Shown here one piece after another: positions 1-5,982 of a DNA stretch of 5,982 nt (its first letter is position 1; every line of letters starts with the position of its first letter). The stretch spans positions 1 to 5,982 of the forward strand of contig CAMAXB010000197.1 of assembly GCA_945862035.1 (NCBI GenBank), written 5' to 3'. The notes below the pieces were generated by a model, which saw only the letters and a list, made by a program, of their open reading frames with translations, was not told the DNA's origin and searched no databases. Source of the stretch: Opitutus sp. GAS368. Lineage in GTDB: Bacteria > Verrucomicrobiota > Verrucomicrobiia > Opitutales > Opitutaceae. Both the position numbers and the translations under genes were made by a program.

Positions 1-46
1 CCGTTGGGCCAAAACCGGTTCGACCGCTTTTCCAGTCCAAATTCCC
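1..46 (+). other. Short leader upstream of the operon's first visible gene
   Basis: These 46 bases precede the first start codon. I see no convincing -35/-10 promoter pair and no purine-rich Shine-Dalgarno sequence before the ATG at 47. An 8-base palindrome, AACCGGTT, lies at 13-20, but it is too short to call an operator. The reading frame of the permease stays open leftward to the window edge (15 codons with no stop), so the sequence alone does not rule out an upstream start or an upstream in-frame gene. No recognisable protein tail is visible in any of the three forward frames. Confidence 0.4.
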
Positions 47-1066
47 ATGCGGGACTATTTCCTTCGGCGCTTCCTCCTCATACCCCCTACCCTGCTGGGC
101 ATCACGCTGATCGTTTTCCTGATCACGCGCGTCGTGCCGGGCGGTCCGATTGAACGGGCCATCATGGAGGCGCGCTCCATGAGTGACAGCGGTACCTCCT
201 CCGGAACCGATATCGGACGGGGCGGCATCTCCGAGGAGCAGATGCAGGCCCTCAAGGAGTATTACGGCTTCGACCAACCGCCCCTGCAGGCCTACGTCAC
301 CTGGCTGGGCAAGGTCGTGCGCGGCGACCTCGGCATGAGCTACCGCTACGGTGAGCCCGTGACCCGCGTGATTTTGGAACGCGTCCCGATCTCGCTCAGT
401 TACGGCGCCGTCACCCTCGTGCTGGTTTACGCGGTGTGCATTCCGCTTGGCATCCTCAAGGCCATCAAACACCGCACGCTCACGGACAATCTCACGTCGA
501 TTGTCGTCTTCGTGGGCTATGCCATTCCCGGCTACGCCTTGGGCGCGATTCTCGTCGTTTACACGGCCGCCCGCTGGGGCTGGTTCCCCATGGGTGGCTT
601 TCGCAGCATCGAATACGACGATCTCTCCTTTTTCGGCAAGATCGGCGACCTCGCCCACCACGCCGCCTTGCCGCTCATCTGCTACACCATTGGCAGCTTC
701 GCCTTCGTCACCCTGCTGCTGAAGAACCAGCTCATGGACAACCTCGCAGCCGACTTTGTCCGCACCGCCGTGGCCAAGGGTGTCTCCTTCCGCCAGGCCG
801 TGTTCCGCCACGCCCTGCGCAATTCACTCATCCCGCTCGCCACCTATTTCGGCCAGAGCGTGTCGGTGCTCGTCGGCGGCTCCTTCCTCATCGAGTTCAT
901 TTTTGACATCAACGGCATGGGGCTGCTCGGCTACACCTCGGTCGTGGACCGCGACTACCCCACCGTGATGGGCGTGCTCCTCCTGTCCTCTCTCTTGCTG
1001 CTGCTCGGCCACATCATCGCCGATGTGCTGGTCGCCCTCGTGGACCCGCGCATCCGTTTCAAATAA
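47..1066 (+). CDS. yejB: Peptide ABC transporter permease, YejB-like (OppB/DppB family)
   Basis: This is an inner-membrane subunit of an ABC importer of the PepT class. It should form half of the translocation channel with the next gene's product. The 339 residues start with the family hallmark YFLRR followed by a first membrane helix (about 9-30) ending in RVVPGGP. An external loop (about 31-114) carries a Ser/Gly-rich stretch at 43-60 and then YYGFDQP, which precedes the usual RGDLGMSY segment. Five more helices lie near 115-137, 150-173, 205-226, 266-286 and 305-331. The cytoplasmic EAA loop that docks on the ATPase is at about 236-264 (FVRTAVAKGVSFRQ, then RHALRNSLIP). The C-terminal part, with GSFLIEFIFDINGMGLLGY, RDYP and final LVDPRIRF, closely matches what I remember of E. 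coli YejB, more than OppB or DppB. The ATG is chosen because it places the conserved N-terminus correctly; no Shine-Dalgarno sequence supports it. The gene appears intact. The substrate is inferred only from the family: peptides or peptide-like compounds. Confidence 0.93.
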   Translation: MRDYFLRRFLLIPPTLLGITLIVFLITRVVPGGPIERAIMEARSMSDSGTSSGTDIGRGGISEEQMQALKEYYGFDQPPLQAYVTWLGKVVRGDLGMSYRYGEPVTRVILERVPISLSYGAVTLVLVYAVCIPLGILKAIKHRTLTDNLTSIVVFVGYAIPGYALGAILVVYTAARWGWFPMGGFRSIEYDDLSFFGKIGDLAHHAALPLICYTIGSFAFVTLLLKNQLMDNLAADFVRTAVAKGVSFRQAVFRHALRNSLIPLATYFGQSVSVLVGGSFLIEFIFDINGMGLLGYTSVVDRDYPTVMGVLLLSSLLLLLGHIIADVLVALVDPRIRFK

Positions 1067-1072
1067 GCCGCC

Positions 1073-2149
1073 ATGCCGGCCCTGCTTTCCCGCATCATCC
1101 GCGATCCGCTCACGCAGAAAAAGCTGCGGCGCTTCACGCAGATCAAGCGTGGCTACTGGTCCTTCCTGATCCTGATGGTGTTTGCGGCTCTCGCCTGTGT
1201 CGCCGAGCTCCTCGTGCACAACCGCGCCCTGATCGTCAGCTACGAGGGCAAGTGGCACTTCCCCACCTATGGCGCCATTCATACCGGCCGGGACTTCGGG
1301 CTCGATTACGACTACGAGGTGAAATACCGCGAACTCCACGACCACTTCCGGGCCGAGGGCCGCGGCAACTGGGTGCTGCTTCCGCCCGTGCCCTACAGCG
1401 CCATTGAAAACAGCTACCCCGGCGAAACTTTCCGCCCGCGAGCACCCGACTGGCGCAAGGGCCACTACCTCGGCACTGACCAGATCAACCGCGATATTCT
1501 CGCCCGCCTGCTCTACGGCTTTCGCAATGCCCTGCTGTTCGCCAGCTGCTTCATCCTGCTCACCTATGTCATCGGCATCACGCTCGGCTGCCTGATGGGC
1601 TACTTCGGCGGGTGGTTCGACCTCCTCGTGCAACGCATCATCGAGATCTGGTCCAACATCCCCTTCCTCTTTGTCGTCATCATCGTCGCCTCGGTCATCC
1701 CCGCGGGTATCGGCATGAACCTGTGGATCTTGCTCGGGATCGTCGTGCTGTTTTCCTGGACCAGCATGACCTACTACATGCGCTCGGTGACCTACCGGGA
1801 GAAGGCGCGCGACTATGTGCACGCGGCCCAAGTGCTCGGCGCCGGCACCGGTCGCATCATCTTCCGGCACATCATGCCGAACATTCTGTCCACGATCGTG
1901 ACTTTCATTCCCTTCACGGTTTCCGGGGCGATCAGCGCGCTCACCTCGCTCGACTTTCTCGGTTTCGGCCTGCCGCCGCCCACGCCCAGCTGGGGTGAGC
2001 TCCTCCGGCAAGGCACGTCCAATCTCAACGCTCCCTGGATCGTCGCGTCCGCCTTTACTGCGCTCACCGTCGTGCTTACGCTCGTCACGTTCGTCGGCGA
2101 AGCCATCCGTGAGGCCTTCGATCCCAAAAAATTCACCACTTACCAATGA
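1073..2149 (+). CDS. yejE: Peptide ABC transporter permease, YejE-like (OppC/DppC family)
   Basis: This is the second inner-membrane channel subunit, partner of the YejB-like protein. Its 358 residues begin with a basic cytoplasmic tail ending in IKRGYWS, the typical OppC/YejE lead into helix 1 (about 27-48). A long extracytoplasmic segment (about 50-130) follows, including SYEGKWHFPTYG and NWVLLPPVPYS. Next come the family motif LGTDQINRDILARLLYG (133-149), helices near 152-178, 193-212 and 217-234, and the ATPase-docking EAA loop (about 247-270: DYVHAAQVLGAGTGRIIFRH). A helix near 270-290 leads into the strongly conserved TSLDFLGFGLPPPTPSWGELL (291-311), and the last helix (about 322-345) ends in GEAIREAFDPKK. 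The long insert with the YxGxWxFP pattern matches my memory of YejE and separates it from ordinary OppC or DppC, which are shorter (about 300 residues). The usual glycine in LGTDxxGRD is asparagine here. The start lies 6 bases after the previous stop without a visible ribosome-binding site, so coupling is likely. Confidence 0.93.
   Translation: MPALLSRIIRDPLTQKKLRRFTQIKRGYWSFLILMVFAALACVAELLVHNRALIVSYEGKWHFPTYGAIHTGRDFGLDYDYEVKYRELHDHFRAEGRGNWVLLPPVPYSAIENSYPGETFRPRAPDWRKGHYLGTDQINRDILARLLYGFRNALLFASCFILLTYVIGITLGCLMGYFGGWFDLLVQRIIEIWSNIPFLFVVIIVASVIPAGIGMNLWILLGIVVLFSWTSMTYYMRSVTYREKARDYVHAAQVLGAGTGRIIFRHIMPNILSTIVTFIPFTVSGAISALTSLDFLGFGLPPPTPSWGELLRQGTSNLNAPWIVASAFTALTVVLTLVTFVGEAIREAFDPKKFTTYQ
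2146..2149 (+). promoter_or_regulatory. ATGA stop/start overlap between yejE-like and yejA-like genes
   Basis: The start codon ATG (2146-2148) overlaps the stop TGA (2147-2149) of the permease gene. The preceding 20 bases contain an A-rich run but no GGAG-type ribosome-binding site. This layout is typical of translational coupling, in which a ribosome finishing the permease re-initiates on the next gene. It is notable that a binding protein, normally needed in excess over the permeases, depends on such a junction. Confidence 0.7.
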
Positions 2150-2214
2150 AAATGCCGTCATCCCCCCTTGCCCGTCTCCTCCTCGTTTTATTGGCCGCCG
2201 CGCTCGCCGGTTGC
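2146..2214 (+). other. Lipoprotein signal peptide and lipobox of the binding protein
   Basis: Codons 1-22 encode the signal sequence and codon 23 (2212-2214) the cysteine of the lipobox LAGC, where signal peptidase II would cleave. The hydrophobic core is 11 residues of Leu, Val and Ala after Arg10. Residue +2 after the cysteine is glycine, not aspartate, so there is no classical E. coli-type inner-membrane retention signal. In E. coli this would predict sorting to the outer membrane, but that rule is not reliable outside Enterobacteria. Many Gram-negative family-5 binding proteins are soluble and periplasmic, so a lipid anchor is worth recording. Confidence 0.88.
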
Positions 2215-4155
2215 GGGCGCAAGGAGCCCGCCGCACCCACCACCGGCGCCGCCGATGCCGGCCCCAGCGTGATGGAGGCCGATCTCGCACGCACCGTCGC
2301 GGAGCAGACCGACTTCTACCAGATCAAGACCCCGGCAGACCTGCCTGCCACCCTGTCATGGGTGAACAGCGACCATCTGCCCGAGTTCGCCAACCCGAAC
2401 GCAAAACCAGGCGGCACCTTCCGCTACTACATCGCGGACTTCCCCCGCACCACCCGCACCATCGGCCCCGATGCCACCGGTGGCATTCGCCCCTATCTCT
2501 TGGACTATGTCGGCGTCCCTTACGTGCAGCCCCACCCCAACCTGCCGGGAGAAGTTTACGCGGGGCTGGCGGAGAGTTGGGCGGTGGAGCCATCAACCCG
2601 TACGGTTTACTTTCGCCTGAATCCCAAGGCCACCTGGTCTGATGGCAAACCCATCACTGCTGCCGATGTGGTGTTCACATTTTACTTCATGCGCAGCCCT
2701 CACCTGCGCGAGCCCTGGTATAACGATTTTTACACCAAGACCTACACCGCCATCAGCGTTTACGACGAACGCACCTTCGCCATCACGTTGGCCGAGTGGA
2801 AACCCGATGCGGTCGTTCGCGCAGGCAATCTGGTCCCCTATGCCCGCCATGCGATGCAGGAATTCGCGGCCGACTGGATCGAGAAATTCCAATGGCGCGT
2901 CCTCCCCACGACCGGCGCCTACGAACTGCTGGAGAGCAACATCGAGCGCGGACGCGCCGTCACCCTCACCAAGGTCAAGGACTGGTGGGCGCGCGACCTG
3001 CGTTTCTGGCGCGGGCGTTTCAACCCCGACCGCTACCGGCTCGATGTCATTCGCGATCCGGACAAGGCCTTCGAGTCCTTCGTGCGCGGTGACCTCGACA
3101 TGTTCCCGATCAGTCAGCCGAAATTCTGGTATGAGTCGCTCCCCGACACGCATCCCGAGGTCGCCGGCGGCTACATCGTGAAGACCAAGTTCTTCAACAA
3201 GACCCCGCGGCCCGACTGGGGCCTGTGGATCAACTCCAGCAAACCCCTGCTCAACCAGACCGCCCTCCGCCAAGGCCTGCACCACGCCACGAACTTCGAT
3301 CTGGTGTGTGAGCAGTATTTCCGCGGCGACGCCGTGCGCATGGAAACCCGCTCCGATGGCTATGGCTGGCGCATGCATCCCGACATCAAGGCCCGGCGAT
3401 TTGACCCGGTGAAGGCGCGCGAACTGTTTGCCGCCGCCGGCTTCACCACCCAGGGTCCGGATGGCGTGCTGATGAACGCGGCCGGCCAGCGGCTCTCCTT
3501 CACCATCACCACCTATCTCGCGTCCCTGCGCGACCTGCTGCCCATCCTCCAGCAGGAAGCGCTCAAGGCCGGCCTCGAATACAAACTCGAGGTGCTCGAC
3601 CAGACCACCGGCTGGAAAAAGGTGCAGGAAAAGCAGCACGAGATCGCCCTGATCGCCCTCTCGCGCTCGGTTGAGCTCTATCCCCGCTACTGGGAAATGT
3701 TCCACGGCTCCAACGCCTATGAGGATGCCTACCTCGCCGCCGATGGCCGCTTCGTCACCAAGCACTCCGAGGGCACACCCAATCCCGCCCCGAGCAAAAT
3801 CCGGGTGCAGACCAACAACATGACGATGACCTTCAACCCCGAGCTGGACCGCCTGATCGAGGCCTACGACCGCTCCGAGACGCTGGATGAGATCAAACGC
3901 AACGCCCAGGAAATGGAGCAGATCATCCATGACCAAGGCTGGTGGGTGAATGGCTGGTCCCTGCCGTTCCATCGCACGGGCTACTGGCGCCATGTGAAGT
4001 GGCCCGAGGGCTTCAACGCCATGCAAGGCCGTAACGCCGAGGAGTTTTTCCTCCACTGGGTCGATGAGGACGAGCGCGCCGCCACCGAGAAGGCCCGCCG
4101 GTCCGGCGAGAAGTTCCCGGCGCAAGTCCTGATCTTCGACCAGTTCAACAAGTGA
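2146..4155 (+). CDS. yejA: Solute-binding lipoprotein of the peptide ABC transporter, YejA-like (SBP family 5)
   Basis: This is the extracytoplasmic receptor that would capture the substrate and deliver it to the two permeases. Its 669 residues begin with a lipoprotein signal peptide: a short basic start, a Leu/Ala-rich core (11-21) and a lipobox LAGC with the lipidated cysteine at 23. An Ala/Pro-rich linker follows to about 45. The family-5 binding-protein fold (SBP_bac_5) spans roughly 80-635. Its signature WSDGKPITAADVVFTF is at 164-179, preceded by GLAESW (140-145), a common feature of the family. The segments NPNAKPGGTFRYY (83-95) and KDWWARDLRFWRGRFNPDRY (278-297), then AFESFVRGDLD, resemble YejA more than OppA or DppA. 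It is somewhat longer than E. coli YejA (about 600 residues), partly through the linker and a charged C-terminal tail (about 638-657). The mature chain has one other cysteine (388), so no internal disulfide is possible. The ATG overlaps the previous stop; a second in-frame ATG at 2152 is an equally possible start and leaves the signal peptide intact. Confidence 0.92.
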   Translation: MKMPSSPLARLLLVLLAAALAGCGRKEPAAPTTGAADAGPSVMEADLARTVAEQTDFYQIKTPADLPATLSWVNSDHLPEFANPNAKPGGTFRYYIADFPRTTRTIGPDATGGIRPYLLDYVGVPYVQPHPNLPGEVYAGLAESWAVEPSTRTVYFRLNPKATWSDGKPITAADVVFTFYFMRSPHLREPWYNDFYTKTYTAISVYDERTFAITLAEWKPDAVVRAGNLVPYARHAMQEFAADWIEKFQWRVLPTTGAYELLESNIERGRAVTLTKVKDWWARDLRFWRGRFNPDRYRLDVIRDPDKAFESFVRGDLDMFPISQPKFWYESLPDTHPEVAGGYIVKTKFFNKTPRPDWGLWINSSKPLLNQTALRQGLHHATNFDLVCEQYFRGDAVRMETRSDGYGWRMHPDIKARRFDPVKARELFAAAGFTTQGPDGVLMNAAGQRLSFTITTYLASLRDLLPILQQEALKAGLEYKLEVLDQTTGWKKVQEKQHEIALIALSRSVELYPRYWEMFHGSNAYEDAYLAADGRFVTKHSEGTPNPAPSKIRVQTNNMTMTFNPELDRLIEAYDRSETLDEIKRNAQEMEQIIHDQGWWVNGWSLPFHRTGYWRHVKWPEGFNAMQGRNAEEFFLHWVDEDERAATEKARRSGEKFPAQVLIFDQFNK

Positions 4156-4159
4156 GACC

Positions 4160-5179
4160 GTGAGCGAACCCGCCCTCAAAGATTCGACCGCTCCGGTGCT
4201 GGAGGTGCGTGACCTCGTCACGACCTTCGACACCGATGCCGGGCGGCTCACCGCGGTGGATGGGGTCAGTTTCTCGGTCGCCCGCGGTCGCACCCTCGGC
4301 ATTGTCGGCGAATCCGGCTGCGGCAAAAGCGTCAGTGCGCTCTCCGTCATGCGTCTGTTGCCCCAGCCCATGGGACGCATCGCCAGCGGCAGCATCCTGC
4401 TCGACGGGCTCGACCTGGCCACCATCTCGCACCACGACATGCGTCACATCCGCGGCAAGCGCATCGGCATGATCTTCCAGGAACCGATGACCGCGCTCAA
4501 TCCCGTGCACACCATCGGCCGGCAATTGGGCGAGGTCTTTCTGTTGCACCAGACCCAGGACAAGCAAGAGGCCCTGGTGCGCTCGATCGAGATGCTGCGC
4601 AAGGTCGGCATTCCCTCGCCCGAGATTCGGGTCAGTGAATATCCGCACCAGCTCTCCGGCGGCATGCGTCAGCGCGTGGTCATCGCCATGGCCCTCGCCT
4701 GCCAGCCTGCGGTCGTCATCGCCGACGAGCCGACCACCGCCCTCGATGTCACCATCCAGGCGCAGATCCTGGAGCTCATGCAGTCGCTGCAGGAGGAACT
4801 GGGCATGGCCATCGTGCTGATCACCCATGACCTCGGCGTCATCGCCGAGATGTGCGACGATGTGGTCGTGATGTACGCCGGGCGGATCGCCGAGTCCGGT
4901 CCGGTGGAGCGTATCTTTGCCGCCCCGTCGCATCCCTACACCCGCGGTCTGCTCGCCTCGATTCCCCGCCTCAGCACCCCGCGAAAGAGCCGCCTGCCGG
5001 TCATTGAGGGCATGGTCCCAAGTCTCTCCGATCTTCCCGTAGGCTGCCGTTTCGAAAATCGCTGTCCGCATCGTACCGAGGCCTGCAGTCGGCAGCCTGG
5101 CCTCGAAACCGTGTCCCCCGGCCACCACGTCGCCTGCCACCACTGGCGCAATCTCGCCTCGCCGGCCCCCCACTCGTGA
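4160..5179 (+). CDS. oppD: Peptide ABC transporter ATP-binding protein, OppD/DppD-type
   Basis: This is one of the two cytoplasmic ATPases that power the importer; it corresponds to the N-terminal half of fused YejF. The 339 residues contain every motor motif. These are Walker A GESGCGKS (50-57), the Q-loop FQEPMTALNP (Q107), the ABC signature LSGGMRQR (165-172), Walker B VVIADE with catalytic Glu190, the D-loop TALD (193-196) and the switch His223 in ITHDLG. The oligopeptide/dipeptide-transporter C-terminal region begins at HPYTRGLLASIP (258-269). It carries four cysteines (296, 302, 309, 326) in the spacing C-x5-C-x6-C-x16-C, which in DppD proteins ligates a [4Fe-4S] cluster. The GTG start lies 4 bases after the binding-protein stop, with no clear Shine-Dalgarno sequence, and places the LEVRDLVTTF strand at the usual distance from the N-terminus. 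OppD and DppD cannot be told apart from this sequence alone. The gene is intact and of normal length. Confidence 0.95.
   Translation: MSEPALKDSTAPVLEVRDLVTTFDTDAGRLTAVDGVSFSVARGRTLGIVGESGCGKSVSALSVMRLLPQPMGRIASGSILLDGLDLATISHHDMRHIRGKRIGMIFQEPMTALNPVHTIGRQLGEVFLLHQTQDKQEALVRSIEMLRKVGIPSPEIRVSEYPHQLSGGMRQRVVIAMALACQPAVVIADEPTTALDVTIQAQILELMQSLQEELGMAIVLITHDLGVIAEMCDDVVVMYAGRIAESGPVERIFAAPSHPYTRGLLASIPRLSTPRKSRLPVIEGMVPSLSDLPVGCRFENRCPHRTEACSRQPGLETVSPGHHVACHHWRNLASPAPHS
5045..5137 (+). other. Four-cysteine [4Fe-4S]-type motif in the OppD-like ATPase
   Basis: Codons for Cys296, Cys302, Cys309 and Cys326 lie within GCRFENRCPHRTEAC and the later HHVACH. The spacing C-x5-C-x6-C-x16-C is the conserved C-terminal pattern of OppD/DppD ATPases. 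From memory, structures of DppD proteins show these cysteines holding a [4Fe-4S] cluster, whose role is not settled. All four are present, so cluster binding is expected here by homology; this is inference, not something the sequence proves. Confidence 0.75.
5176..5179 (+). promoter_or_regulatory. GTGA stop/start overlap between oppD-like and oppF-like genes
   Basis: The GTG start of the second ATPase (5176-5178) overlaps the TGA stop of the first (5177-5179). The upstream bases are C-rich with no purine-rich ribosome-binding site. Coupled translation would help make the two ATPases in equal amounts, as needed for a heterodimeric motor. The start is supported by the protein: TPLLELQDLHMHFPV at residues 3-17 is the expected OppF N-terminus, and no nearer ATG would keep it. 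Confidence 0.75.
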
Positions 5180-5982
5180 CCACTCCTCTGCTCGAACTGC
5201 AGGATCTGCACATGCACTTCCCCGTGCGGGAGGGCCTGTTCAACCGTGCCCGCAAGGTCTGTCGCGCGGTGGACGGTGTCAGTCTGACCGTGCAACCCGG
5301 CGAGACCCTCGGGCTCGTCGGCGAATCCGGCTGTGGTAAATCCACCCTCGGCAAATGTATCGTCCGGCTGCACACGCCGACCTCGGGCAGGATCATTTTT
5401 GAAGGTCTGGACCTTGCCCCGCTCTCCGCCCGCGCCCTCAAGCCGCACCGCCGGCAGTTGCAGATGGTTTTCCAGGACCCGGTCGAGTCGCTCAATGCCC
5501 GTCACACCGTCGGTGACATCATCGCCGAGCCGCTGGTCATCCACCGCATCGGCGATGCGGAGTCGCGCAAAGCCAAGGTGCGTGAACTCCTCGGCCAGGT
5601 CGGCCTGCCGGCCAACGCCATGGAGCGTTATCCCTTTGAATTCTCCGGCGGTCAGCGTCAGCGCATCGGCATCGCCCGCGCGATCGCGCTCGATCCGCGC
5701 CTCCTGGTCTGCGACGAGCCCGTCTCGGCGCTCGATGTCTCCATCCAGAGTCAGGTGCTGAACCTCATGCTGGATCTCCAGCGCGCCCGCGGCCTCGGCT
5801 ACGTCTTCATCGCGCACAACCTCGCGGTCGTGAAGCACATCTCCGACCGCATCGCCATCATGTACCTCGGCCGCATCGTCGAGCTGGCCGATGCCGACAC
5901 CATTTATCGCAGCGCCCGGCATCCCTACACCCGCGCGCTGATTTCAGCGATTCCCGAACCGGATCCCACCCGCAAAAAGCAA
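5176..5982 (+). CDS. oppF: Peptide ABC transporter ATP-binding protein, OppF/DppF-type (3' end beyond window)
   Basis: This is the second cytoplasmic ATPase, partner of the OppD-like subunit and equivalent to the C-terminal half of fused YejF. The visible 269 codons are open to the last base, so the gene continues past the edge. OppF proteins are usually about 320-335 residues, so roughly 50-65 are missing. The N-terminus LLELQDLHMHFPVREGLFNR is a typical OppF start. The motor motifs are Walker A GESGCGKST (49-57), the Q-loop VFQDPVESLN (Q100), the signature FSGGQRQR (156-163), Walker B LLVCDE with catalytic Glu181, the D-loop SALD (184-187) and switch His214. The residue after the switch histidine is Asn rather than the more usual Asp, and the Q-loop reads LNAR where LNPR is common. 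Neither change removes a catalytic residue. HPYTRALISAIPEPDP (249-264) opens the C-terminal oligopeptide-transporter region, which is cut off by the window edge. The frame was read directly by translating from the GTG. Confidence 0.94.
   Translation, partial: MTTPLLELQDLHMHFPVREGLFNRARKVCRAVDGVSLTVQPGETLGLVGESGCGKSTLGKCIVRLHTPTSGRIIFEGLDLAPLSARALKPHRRQLQMVFQDPVESLNARHTVGDIIAEPLVIHRIGDAESRKAKVRELLGQVGLPANAMERYPFEFSGGQRQRIGIARAIALDPRLLVCDEPVSALDVSIQSQVLNLMLDLQRARGLGYVFIAHNLAVVKHISDRIAIMYLGRIVELADADTIYRSARHPYTRALISAIPEPDPTRKKQ

Noticed and set aside
13..20. AACCGGTT palindrome upstream of the first gene as a possible operator
   Set aside because: An 8-base perfect palindrome is common by chance in GC-rich DNA, and no promoter elements were visible beside it.
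824..2290. 488-codon open frame on the minus strand, opposite the two permeases
   Set aside because: Its translation is dominated by Arg, Gly, Asp, Glu and His without domain structure, as expected of the complement of hydrophobic membrane-protein codons. Both permeases on the plus strand are clearly real.
2593..4440. 615-codon open frame on the minus strand, opposite the binding-protein gene
   Set aside because: It lies across a well-supported family-5 binding protein and into the ATPase. Its translation has no recognisable domain, and long antisense frames are expected where codons end mostly in G or C.
4145..5173. 342-codon minus-strand open frame opposite the OppD-like gene
   Set aside because: It coincides almost exactly with the ATPase gene in a complementary frame and shows no motif of its own.
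4304..5333. Identical 17-base direct repeat at 4304-4320 and 5317-5333
   Set aside because: Both copies encode the start of the Walker A loop (VGESGC) in the two paralogous ATPases. Protein conservation plus shared codon preference explains it; it is not a recombination or mobile-element repeat.
5333..5761. 142-codon plus-strand open frame inside the second ATPase region
   Set aside because: It is an out-of-frame reading of the OppF-like gene. The frame starting at 5176 gives Walker A, signature and Walker B motifs and stays open to the window end.
4936..5922. 328-codon minus-strand open frame opposite the two ATPase genes
   Set aside because: It overlaps coding sequence with all ABC motifs intact on the plus strand, and its translation resembles no family that I know.
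47..5982. Whole window as a candidate undescribed biological system
   Set aside because: Every gene belongs to a known ABC importer family with intact motifs. The arrangement is somewhat unusual, but no gene of unknown type, RNA element or repeat structure is present.

Overview
The window is a single uninterrupted plus-strand operon for an ABC importer of the peptide/opine/nickel (PepT) class, and it most resembles the Yej (YejABEF) branch. From left to right it holds a YejB-like permease (47-1066), a YejE-like permease (1073-2149), a YejA-like solute-binding lipoprotein (2146-4155), an OppD/DppD-type ATPase (4160-5179) and an OppF/DppF-type ATPase (GTG at 5176) that runs off the right edge. 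Together these are all the parts of one transporter: two membrane subunits, two nucleotide-binding subunits and one binding protein.

The genes are packed very tightly. The junctions are a 6-base gap, a 4-base ATGA overlap, a 4-base gap and a 4-base GTGA overlap. None has room for a terminator or an internal promoter of ordinary size. No clear Shine-Dalgarno sequence precedes any of the five starts, and the last two genes start with GTG. This suggests one transcript with translational coupling. The promoter must lie left of the window or within the first 46 bases, where I see no convincing one.

The sequence is GC-rich with strong G/C preference at third codon positions. As a result, long spurious open frames occur on the opposite strand; I rejected these. 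The lipoprotein signal with glycine after the lipidated cysteine fits a Gram-negative (diderm) bacterium. The combination of GC-rich codons, weak Shine-Dalgarno use and a Yej-like system with unfused ATPases made me think of Verrucomicrobiota (Opitutus-like), but that is a low-confidence guess from memory.

The system differs from the Enterobacteria version in two ways. The binding-protein gene sits between the permeases and the ATPases rather than first, and the ATPase is two separate genes rather than one fused YejF. The OppD-type subunit also has the four-cysteine C-terminal motif associated with a [4Fe-4S] cluster. I found no RNA gene, mobile element, CRISPR array, frameshift or broken gene, and nothing that I would call a previously undescribed system. 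The substrate cannot be read from the sequence.
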